Virus record (IMG/VR): IMGVR_UViG_3300044941_000421
Span: 1 to 32,448 of that record
DNA length: 32,448 nucleotides
Source: a virus
Reading direction: 5' to 3' (one strand)
Shown here piece after piece: positions 1-6,061 of this stretch. Every line of letters starts with the position of its first letter. Position 1 is the stretch's first letter. The position numbers and the translations under genes were made by a program. Below the pieces are notes generated by a model, which saw only the letters and a program-made list of their open reading frames with translations, made no database searches and had not been told where the DNA came from.

Positions 1-10
1 GGAGATTTAA

Positions 11-1357
11 ATGCCTAATTTTTTAGTTGAAAATAATTTTTATCAGGGCACGAGTCAGGCTTGTATTACAGACCTGACTCCACCTACTTTTGCAGGTATT
101 AACTTTTTAGATGTTGAGTCGAGGGGGCAAATTCGAGTAAAGTGGCTTGCAGCAACGGACCCAACACCGCCAATTAGGTATGAAGTGTACATAAAAGCAA
201 ATAACAACGTAAACCTATTTAACACCGCAAATATCGTTGCTATAACAGATAAGCTCCAGTATGATATTTTTACTCTACCCGACGGCTCTTTCTTACAAAA
301 TGGAACTACTTATCATGTGGGAGTTAGAGCAATAGACGGTGTTAATAATAGAGACAACAATACAGTAAGCCAAAGCGTCATCTCTACTGGTATTCTTACA
401 TCTATTGATACTTACACTGTAGAAGGCTCTTTCGCAGTCAATGGAAGTAATCAATTCATATTAAAAGCATGGGGGAACAAAAACGGAAGTCTGGCTATTT
501 CCCCGGGTGCTGTTATGGGAGCCGCGAGTTATCAAGTTTATGATGGCGCAGGTAACGCTGTGTCGGGCATGGCTGGCACTGACCCAGCACCAAACTCGCA
601 AGGTGAGTATGTTTTTCCTGCCGTATCTAACACCTTAGATAGAATTAATAATACTTATAGCATCAAAATAACTATTGATATTGACGGCGAAGATAGGGTG
701 AATTTTATCCCAATTCCCGCTTTAGAAAAAATTTACAAAATTAATGGTGCTATTGATATAAATAATTCTAACCAATTAACAGGTTCTTTCTGGATTACCA
801 GAAAGGGTAATTTGATGACAGCAAGTTTAGGAACTTGTTCATATGTGATGTATGATGCTCAGGGTAACTCACTGTCTATTTCTGAGTCGGGCATTACTGC
901 TGATGCTAATGGGTTTTTTGTAATAACACCAACAACGTTCACAGGCTATGATTCAACAAAAGCATATGTGGCTAAGGTGACTATCATAGCCGATGGAACA
1001 CAAATTACCGAAGATATAGTTATCGGAAATGAACCTGAAGTTTTTGACAACAAAGCTGTATTCTCTATAAACGCTTCAAATCAGTTGAGAGCAACATTCT
1101 GGGCTACTAAAAATAATCAATTACTTAGTGGCTCTATTTTGGGTACTGCAAGTTACCAGATATATGATGCTAGTGGAAACCCTGTTGCTGGTTTAACGCA
1201 GTCTGGTATAACTGCCGATGCTAACGGTTATTTCCATATAACACCCGTTCTTGCAACTCTTATTACAGATTTAACTCACTATACAGCTAAAATTACAATT
1301 TCAGTAGCTGGGTTGAATAGAGTTTCAACTAGAGCGTTTACATTATTGGGGACTTAA
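11..1357 (+). CDS. Virion-associated protein: fibronectin-III-like domain plus three repeats
   Basis: The 448-residue product starts at an ATG six bases after a GGAG ribosome site at the window edge. Residues about 21-127 look like a fibronectin type III domain (DLTPPTFAG start, RYEVYIKA strand, TTYHVGVRAIDG near the end). Three divergent repeats of about 100 residues follow, beginning near 135, 243 and 348; each has an SNQ(F/L) strand, an aromatic-W core, a G-x-x-SYQ(V/I)YDA-like strand and a conserved NG(Y/F)F(V/H)I-P segment. Such beta-rich modular proteins are common virion decorations or adhesins. The location before scaffold and capsid genes, and the one-base TAATG overlap with the next gene, argue for a virion or surface protein. 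The exact site on the particle is not known. No enzyme motif was seen. Confidence 0.6.
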   Translation: MPNFLVENNFYQGTSQACITDLTPPTFAGINFLDVESRGQIRVKWLAATDPTPPIRYEVYIKANNNVNLFNTANIVAITDKLQYDIFTLPDGSFLQNGTTYHVGVRAIDGVNNRDNNTVSQSVISTGILTSIDTYTVEGSFAVNGSNQFILKAWGNKNGSLAISPGAVMGAASYQVYDGAGNAVSGMAGTDPAPNSQGEYVFPAVSNTLDRINNTYSIKITIDIDGEDRVNFIPIPALEKIYKINGAIDINNSNQLTGSFWITRKGNLMTASLGTCSYVMYDAQGNSLSISESGITADANGFFVITPTTFTGYDSTKAYVAKVTIIADGTQITEDIVIGNEPEVFDNKAVFSINASNQLRATFWATKNNQLLSGSILGTASYQIYDASGNPVAGLTQSGITADANGYFHITPVLATLITDLTHYTAKITISVAGLNRVSTRAFTLLGT

Positions 1358-1911
1358 TGCCTGTATCTAGGAAGCTTATAGCGCACGACAACAATCAAGA
1401 TGCTCAATGGTTAAAAATTGATCATCCAAGTCGCTATGTTGAAAATCATAGCAAGGAGTGGCAATTTCTTTTTAATTTGGATTCTAGTCTAAATACAAGT
1501 ACGCAAGTTTTAAAATTGGGAGCAGAGTTTAATACTCAAACACTTGATAAGATAAGAGTAGTAGCTTATTTATACAACCCAATAACAGGAAACGTAGATA
1601 ACGCATCATCTTGTACATTTAAGATTTATAAAGTGGAGGATTTGGTAAGTCCGAGGTGGAATGATAATCTTGTTTATACTGTTTCTGGTATTCAACAGCC
1701 AAATCAATATTTTTTTCAAGAAATCAATTTAACAAATATTCCATCCGTTAGTTTAGATGGAGAAAATACTATTTTACTAGAAGCTGTTGTGACAAGACTA
1801 AATACAACCTACCGAGATCGTTTATATATTAATCATTTGGGTGTTTACTCAAGTATTGTTAGACTTCGTCAAGATGTTGAATTTTTGGATATTACAAAAT
1901 TGGACGAATAG
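1357..1911 (+). CDS. Uncharacterised beta-rich phage protein
   Basis: This 184-residue protein has its ATG overlapping the previous stop by one base (TAATG), so the two genes are translationally coupled. It is rich in alternating hydrophobic/polar strands and aromatic residues, with a central SKEWQFLFNLD segment and a C-terminal LYINHLGVYSS segment, which fits a beta-sandwich. It has no signal peptide, membrane segment or catalytic motif that I recognise. Because it lies between the fibronectin/repeat gene and a probable fibre-associated helper, I infer a minor virion protein acting with the upstream product. The assignment is positional only. Confidence 0.5.
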   Translation: MPVSRKLIAHDNNQDAQWLKIDHPSRYVENHSKEWQFLFNLDSSLNTSTQVLKLGAEFNTQTLDKIRVVAYLYNPITGNVDNASSCTFKIYKVEDLVSPRWNDNLVYTVSGIQQPNQYFFQEINLTNIPSVSLDGENTILLEAVVTRLNTTYRDRLYINHLGVYSSIVRLRQDVEFLDITKLDE

Positions 1912-1919
1912 GAGAGTTT

Positions 1920-2384
1920 ATGGCATTGCATGCTTTTTTAAAAGATAATGTGGTGGTTCGAGTTGATGATATTGCTAATGAAGAGCAGTATTTTCAAGAA
2001 ATGTTAAAAGGTTATCAAAATATTATTAATGTTAGTAATCTTTTGGTTTCTCCGGAAGTTGGTTGGATTTTGCAAGGTAATCAAATTGTTCCGTCTTCTT
2101 CTCAACAAATTTCAGTTCAAAAAATGGTTGAAAGTCGAATTAAATACTATCAATCTCTAGCTCCTCAAATTTTAGTTGATTTATACGTTCAAAATACTCT
2201 TTTGGGTATAACAGCAGCTCAATCTCATGCGATGTTCGTGGCTTATTCGGATGTTCTTTTGGCTATAAGAGAGGGAGCCTTCCCAACTGCATTGTATGCT
2301 TTACAACAAAAACAACCAGACGGATTCGTTACACAAGAAATGATTGACAGTTGGATTCAAATTTTACAATCGAAAATGATATGA
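1920..2384 (+). CDS. Putative fibre/adhesin-associated helper (related to 11432-12145 product)
   Basis: The 154-residue protein starts at an ATG placed behind a TAGGAGAG ribosome site. The N-terminal 60 residues (FLKDNVVVRVDDI, then a VGWILQGNQIV segment) resemble the opening of phage tail-fibre assembly proteins. The C-terminal 80 residues are helical and match the C-terminus of the protein at 11432-12145: both have an L-x-I-T/E start, an aLR/IR-x-G-x-xPT motif, a PDG motif and a final Q-x-L helix. Since the second copy directly follows the giant fibre gene, I infer that both serve as assembly chaperones or fibre-attachment proteins, this one for the 11-1911 products. The stop overlaps the next gene's start as ATGA. 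Confidence 0.5.
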   Translation: MALHAFLKDNVVVRVDDIANEEQYFQEMLKGYQNIINVSNLLVSPEVGWILQGNQIVPSSSQQISVQKMVESRIKYYQSLAPQILVDLYVQNTLLGITAAQSHAMFVAYSDVLLAIREGAFPTALYALQQKQPDGFVTQEMIDSWIQILQSKMI

Positions 2385-2869
2385 GAAAAATTAAATTCGG
2401 ATTTTCATATTCAACAAAAAGGTTTGCAATTTTTTCCGTTGCTATTCGATTGTGGGATCGCACAAAATACTCTCATTGCTATATCGAATTTGAAAATAGA
2501 AGGTTCCCTCACATCCCCTTAATCTACCAAGCCAGTCATGATATGATGAATTTTATGACTAAACAGGTATTTTTGCAAAATAATCACATTACCAACGAGT
2601 TTGAATTAGAGATCAGTGAAGAGCAACACGATCGGTTATTAGAACATGCCATGAAAATGGTTGGAAAACCTTATAGTGTACGACAAATTTTCGGTATTGT
2701 GCTTGCAGATATTTTTAAATTAGAAAAAAATCCTTTCACAAAAGACGAAGAATCCTTTATTTGTTCGGAATGGTGTGGCATTGCCTTAGAAATTTTAGGA
2801 TTTCAGCTAAAAAAAGACCGAAATTTACTCAAGCCTAAAGATATTTTTAAAGCTCTATCCAATAAATAA
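2381..2869 (+). CDS. Permuted papain-like (NlpC/P60-superfamily, YiiX-like) putative peptidase/amidase
   Basis: Reading from the ATG at 2381, which overlaps the previous stop as ATGA, gives 162 residues; an upstream TTG at 2351 is in frame but less likely. The opening KIKFGFSYS and TKYSHCYIEF segment supplies a candidate catalytic His32, GKPYS lies at 95-99, and FICSEWCGIALEILG supplies a candidate Cys128. His before Cys is the circularly permuted order of the DUF830/YiiX branch of the NlpC/P60 superfamily, known as thiol hydrolases acting on peptide or lipid substrates. There is no signal peptide or membrane segment. It could be a particle-borne or lysis hydrolase, or a proteolytic maturation factor; the substrate is unknown. 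It lies between virion genes and just upstream of the scaffold. Confidence 0.65.
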   Translation: MRKIKFGFSYSTKRFAIFSVAIRLWDRTKYSHCYIEFENRRFPHIPLIYQASHDMMNFMTKQVFLQNNHITNEFELEISEEQHDRLLEHAMKMVGKPYSVRQIFGIVLADIFKLEKNPFTKDEESFICSEWCGIALEILGFQLKKDRNLLKPKDIFKALSNK

Positions 2870-2876
2870 TTGAAAT

Positions 2877-2886
2877 TTAACAACTA
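2877..2886 (+). promoter_or_regulatory. TTAACAACTA intergenic element, copy 1 (before scaffold)
   Basis: The 10-base element lies nine bases after the stop of the putative hydrolase gene and 73 bases before the scaffold start, preceded by an AT-rich run. The same element occurs at four other plus-strand gene borders in this window. It could be a phage late promoter or an RNA-processing site; neither is demonstrated. Confidence 0.35.
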
Positions 2887-2893
2887 AACAATG

Positions 2894-2949
2894 AATTCCT
2901 ATCCAATTTCGGACGGAATAACTTAATTCTACCCCATTTCGGGATGAAA
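2894..2949 (+). repeat. Imperfect direct repeat in the scaffold leader
   Basis: Two similar units of about 25 bases, at 2894-2918 and 2925-2949, each start AATTC and contain an (A/C)CC-(A/C)ATTTCGG-A core. They occupy most of the gap between the TTAACAACTA element and the scaffold ribosome site. They could be a protein- or RNA-binding site controlling scaffold expression, or a simple local duplication. Confidence 0.4.
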
Positions 2950-2959
2950 AAGGAATATT

Positions 2960-3934
2960 ATGTCAGAAGTAAACACCGGAGCTGCTGCTCCAGCTAGTCA
3001 GTCTAGCTCCCAAACCCCAGAATCAACAGAAAATTCTCTTCAATCCGCTGAAAGTCAAGAATCAGGGTCTGTGGAATTACCAACAGAAGCATCGATTGAT
3101 GCTGATCCTAACCTCACTAAAGCGGAAAAGAAGGAAGCTAAGCGTCTTTTAAAGGAGCTTGAGCTAAAATACAACGGAAAAGTGACTAAAGAAAAGCTCC
3201 CCTTTGAAATTCCAGAAGAACACGCTGACTGGATGCGTCGTCAAATGCAATTAGCCAAAATGTCACAAGTTAAAGCCCAAGAACAAGCGGCTCTTGAGCG
3301 TGATGTTGTTGCTTTTTTCAATGAATTGCGTGAAAATCCAAAAAAAGCTTTATCAAATCCGAATATTGGGGTGGATGTTAAGAAGCTAGTGGCTGAAATT
3401 CTCGAAGAAGAACTAGAAAATGCCCAAAAAACTCCTGAACAATTGGCTTTGGAAGAAAAAGAACGTCAAATTAAAGAATTGATGGAGCGTGAAAGACAAC
3501 GTGAAGAGGAGTTGCGTCGCATTCAAGAGGAAAAAATCATAGAACAAGCGGCTCAGGAGTTCGATATTCAAATGTCTGAGACTTTGGATAAGTTCAACAT
3601 TCCTCGTACCCCATTAGCAATTAAAAAGATGGCTGAATACATGAGTTTGGCAATTGAAAACATGGAACAGCCTGACATGGATCTTATTGGTCAAATTGTC
3701 GAAGAAGAGTTAATGAACGATTATCGTCAACATCTTCACTCTCTCCCACCTGAGCGTATTGTTCAGTTGTTGGGTGAAGAAGTTTTTGAAAAGGTTCGTA
3801 AAGATCGAGTGTCAAAAATGAAGAAAGCTCAACCGACAGTTAAAGCCATCAGCAAAGATACGGCACAAACTAAGCCGAAAGAAGAACCAAAGCCAGTAAA
3901 AAAGCAATCTTTTAAAGACTTTTTTGGTGTATAA
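2960..3934 (+). CDS. Capsid assembly scaffolding protein
   Basis: The 324-residue protein lies directly upstream of the major capsid gene, the standard scaffold position. The first 55 residues are low-complexity (S, Q, E, A, T), residues about 60-110 form a charged helical segment, and about 150-190 is a strongly charged coiled coil (repeated E, K, R, Q). The C-terminus is short and basic (KPKEEPKPVKKQ, then SFKDFFGV), a usual scaffold coat-binding tail. It has no enzyme motif. Family knowledge: scaffolds guide procapsid assembly and are lost or cleaved on maturation. The start has an AAAAGGAATATT ribosome site. The call rests on composition and position rather than on a specific sequence signature. 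Confidence 0.8.
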   Translation: MSEVNTGAAAPASQSSSQTPESTENSLQSAESQESGSVELPTEASIDADPNLTKAEKKEAKRLLKELELKYNGKVTKEKLPFEIPEEHADWMRRQMQLAKMSQVKAQEQAALERDVVAFFNELRENPKKALSNPNIGVDVKKLVAEILEEELENAQKTPEQLALEEKERQIKELMERERQREEELRRIQEEKIIEQAAQEFDIQMSETLDKFNIPRTPLAIKKMAEYMSLAIENMEQPDMDLIGQIVEEELMNDYRQHLHSLPPERIVQLLGEEVFEKVRKDRVSKMKKAQPTVKAISKDTAQTKPKEEPKPVKKQSFKDFFGV

Positions 3935-3950
3935 CTACTGAATATTATTG

Positions 3951-3987
3951 GGATCTTTAATAAATTATTAAAGATCCTTATAATTTT
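3951..3987 (+). terminator. Perfect 11-bp hairpin after scaffold, candidate weak terminator
   Basis: The arms GGATCTTTAAT (3951-3961) and ATTAAAGATCC (3967-3977) pair perfectly around a five-base AAATT loop, 17 bases after the scaffold stop. The following TTATAATTTT is T-rich but not a pure T run, so it may be a weak terminator or an mRNA 3'-end stabiliser separating scaffold from capsid transcripts. Confidence 0.5.
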
Positions 3988-3995
3988 AACAACTT
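3986..3995 (+). promoter_or_regulatory. TTAACAACTT intergenic element, copy 2 (before major capsid)
   Basis: This copy differs from the others in its last base. It lies just after the scaffold-end hairpin and 142 bases upstream of the capsid start, followed by TATAGTGTTATAAAC, which contains a TATAAA-like block. A promoter placed after a terminator would give the capsid gene its own transcript. Confidence 0.35.
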
Positions 3996-4031
3996 ATAGT
4001 GTTATAAACTTCATTTGCTTCCAGGCATGAC

Positions 4032-4069
4032 TTGTCTTTACCCTCCAGAAAGACAATATCTAAATGGAG
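4032..4069 (+). other. Structured capsid-gene leader: hairpin with possible pseudoknot
   Basis: Arms TTGTCTTT (4032-4039) and AAAGACAA (4049-4056) pair perfectly around a nine-base loop. The loop contains CTCCA (4043-4047), complementary to TGGAG at 4065-4069, allowing an H-type pseudoknot. It sits about 70 bases upstream of the capsid start in an otherwise empty 203-base gap, so it could act on capsid mRNA stability or translation. This is a paper-and-pencil fold only. Confidence 0.4.
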
Positions 4070-4137
4070 AGCGGTGTGAGTGATTAACAAAACTATTTTA
4101 TTATAAACTATTTTTTTTAAAAGTAAAGGAAATTTTT

Positions 4138-5391
4138 ATGGCCGCTGAAAACAAGTTTTCGACCTCGGACAACCTCGTTGGTAATCTCAACGGTTTGTTC
4201 AAGCAAGTTTATGCTGATAAACTACAAGACCTTATCCCTGATGGTGTAAAACTTTTGAATATGATCAAGTTTTCCGCCAAGGATAAAACCGGTGACAAGT
4301 ATAATCAACCTGTGATTCTCGGAATGGAACACGGTGTAACTTTTGCTGCTTCTGACGAAGACGCATTTACTCTATCTGCTGCCGTTGCTGGTCAAATTAA
4401 AAACGCTGAAGTTCGTGGTAACGCTCTCGTTCTGCGTTCAATCATCGGTTACAAAGCCATTTCTGCCTCTGTTGGCTCTGACGCTGCTTTCCAAGAAGCA
4501 ACCAAGTTTCTTGTTGCTAATATGCTTCGTTCTGTAACAAAGAAACTTGAAATTGAAATGCTTTATGGACGTGCTGGCTATGCTGCTGTCGCAACCGTAC
4601 CAACATCAACAACTTTCACTGTGGCTGTTGCTGAGTGGGCACCTGGCATTTGGGCTGGTGCCGAGGGCATGCCAATTCAAATTCGTAACGCTGGTGGTAA
4701 CACTGTTCGTGGTTCATACACTGTTCAATCCGTTAACTTTTCAACCAGAACAATCACAATTGCCTCTGGTAACTTGACAACTGACGGTGTTGTAGCAGGT
4801 GACGTTGTTTGGCACGGCGGAGCTTACAACAAAGAGTTTATCGGAATTCACAAAATCCTTCAAGAGCAAACCGGTACACTTTTCAACATTGACCGTTCTA
4901 CCTTCCAGCTTTTCCGTGGTAACGTTTATGATGTTGGTAACAACGAACTTTCTTTCGATCACTTGAACCGCGCTATTGCTCGTGCTGTTGAGAAGGGCTT
5001 GGATAGCAAAGTTGTTTGCTTGGTTAACCCTCGTACATGGGCTGATCTTTTGACTGAGCAAGCTGCTCTTCGTAAGTACGACAGTTCTTACAGTGCTGGT
5101 AAGCTTGAGCAAGGTTCTAAGGGTCTTCTGTTCCACAGCCAAAACGGCGAAATCGAAATCATCCCTTCAATCTATGTGAAAGAAGGTTATGCCTATCTGC
5201 TTGAGCCATCAAGCTGGATGCGCGTAGGCTCTCAGGATGTATCCTTCAAGCGTCCTGGCTTCGGTGACGATTTCTTCCGTGAGCTAGAAAACGCCGCTGG
5301 ATTTGAGCTTCGCTGCTATACAGACCAAGCCTTGTTCACTTCTATGCCTTCACACAACGTACTGATCACAGGTATCGTTAACAACACCTAA
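4138..5391 (+). CDS. Major capsid protein (HK97-fold type)
   Basis: The 417-residue protein follows the scaffold gene and has a good TAAAGGA ribosome site. Length, position and features fit a HK97-fold major capsid protein: an N-terminal helical arm with VYADKLQDLIPDG, an extended loop region (YNQPVILGMEHGVTF), an internal beta-rich insertion around 150-225 (GSYTVQSVNFSTRTITI), a long spine-helix-like stretch (FDHLNRAIARAVEKGLDSKV) and a C-terminal domain ending in the RCYTDQALFTSMPSHNVLI region common among podovirus/myovirus-type coat proteins. Codon choice differs from the neighbours, with many C-ending codons and CGT for arginine, as expected for the most abundant virion protein. It is framed by its own leader and a strong terminator, so it may be expressed as a separate transcript. 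Confidence 0.88.
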   Translation: MAAENKFSTSDNLVGNLNGLFKQVYADKLQDLIPDGVKLLNMIKFSAKDKTGDKYNQPVILGMEHGVTFAASDEDAFTLSAAVAGQIKNAEVRGNALVLRSIIGYKAISASVGSDAAFQEATKFLVANMLRSVTKKLEIEMLYGRAGYAAVATVPTSTTFTVAVAEWAPGIWAGAEGMPIQIRNAGGNTVRGSYTVQSVNFSTRTITIASGNLTTDGVVAGDVVWHGGAYNKEFIGIHKILQEQTGTLFNIDRSTFQLFRGNVYDVGNNELSFDHLNRAIARAVEKGLDSKVVCLVNPRTWADLLTEQAALRKYDSSYSAGKLEQGSKGLLFHSQNGEIEIIPSIYVKEGYAYLLEPSSWMRVGSQDVSFKRPGFGDDFFRELENAAGFELRCYTDQALFTSMPSHNVLITGIVNNT

Positions 5392-5414
5392 TTCCTGAAA
5401 AACATTAAGTTTTT

Positions 5415-5443
5415 GGCCCGGTGCAATGCCGGGCCTTTTTTTT
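5415..5443 (+). terminator. Strong intrinsic terminator after major capsid gene
   Basis: GGCCCGG (5415-5421) and CCGGGCC (5429-5435) form a perfect seven-pair GC stem with a seven-base loop, directly followed by eight T residues (5436-5443). It starts 24 bases after the capsid stop. This is a textbook Rho-independent terminator. Confidence 0.9.
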
Positions 5444-5457
5444 ATTTTAGTATGTTG

Positions 5458-5479
5458 TATTTTCAACAAGATGAAAATA
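5458..5479 (+). repeat. 8-bp inverted repeat downstream of the capsid terminator
   Basis: TATTTTCA (5458-5465) and TGAAAATA (5472-5479) are perfect inverted copies with a six-base loop. An overlapping TGTTG/CAACA pairing is possible. It could be an operator-like site or a second weak hairpin in this 153-base gap. Confidence 0.3.
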
Positions 5480-5502
5480 ACTTTCAATAGTTAGGGCATT
5501 TT

Positions 5503-5512
5503 TTAACAACTA
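5503..5512 (+). promoter_or_regulatory. TTAACAACTA intergenic element, copy 3
   Basis: The element lies 32 bases before the start at 5545 and after the capsid terminator, so the downstream fibre operon needs a new promoter or read-through. It is preceded by a T run and followed by CATTGATAAAG. Confidence 0.4.
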
Positions 5513-5544
5513 ACATTGATAAAGTCTGCTTATCAAGGGCAAAC

Positions 5545-6048
5545 ATGGCAATTAAACTAACTATTCAAGGTACCCCTGTTGAACTTCCGGAAAGTGGGGC
5601 TTCTCCGAATTGGGCACCCGGAGTTATTGATGCAATTAAAACTCTAACCGTGGCAATCAACGGCGTTGCCGGCACATACGATGTTGCTCCTCAAGTACAA
5701 AACATTGATGCCAATAATCCTTCAACGAATGTAACCATCAATAATCTAGTTTTTCCCTCAAATGAAGTAAGAGGGGCTACTATTTTTTATACGGTTTATC
5801 GAAAAACGGTCAACTCGGGTCCACCGGATGGTGTTGAATTGGCTGAGTGTGGAACTCTTCAAATTGTTTTTAACAATGCCAATCCAGTCAATAATAAATG
5901 GGAAATACAAAGAGACTACGTTGGAGATGCCAAAATTACTTTTTCCATTACAGATTTAGGACAAATTCGTTTTACAACAGAATTGGTGACTGGTATCAAT
6001 CACACTGGTCTTTTATCCTATCGAGCTATTGCTATTTTGAATGAATAA
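5545..6048 (+). CDS. Small beta-rich virion protein preceding the fibre
   Basis: This 167-residue protein starts at the ATG at 5545; the ribosome site (AAGGGC) is weak. The sequence predicts mostly beta structure: strand-like IFYTVYRKT, a CGTLQIVFNN segment, KWEIQRDYVGDAKITFSIT, then GQIRFTTELVTG and a terminal LLSYRAIAIL. The last two segments resemble a module I know from phage fibre and minor virion proteins, but I cannot name a family. The gene lies 13 bases before the giant fibre gene, so I infer a fibre-associated or capsid-decorating protein. No membrane, signal or catalytic motif is present. Confidence 0.5.
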   Translation: MAIKLTIQGTPVELPESGASPNWAPGVIDAIKTLTVAINGVAGTYDVAPQVQNIDANNPSTNVTINNLVFPSNEVRGATIFYTVYRKTVNSGPPDGVELAECGTLQIVFNNANPVNNKWEIQRDYVGDAKITFSITDLGQIRFTTELVTGINHTGLLSYRAIAILNE

Positions 6049-6061
6049 TAGGAGTTAAGAA

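Noticed and set aside
4021-4080. A possible small structured RNA gene or tRNA in the capsid leader.
   Set aside because: No tRNA cloverleaf, anticodon arm or T-loop signature can be drawn; a leader hairpin/pseudoknot fits better.
4741-5142. A 133-residue minus-strand open frame opposite the capsid gene.
   Set aside because: It lies wholly inside a well-supported capsid gene and has low-complexity, non-protein-like composition; it is a shadow of codon bias.
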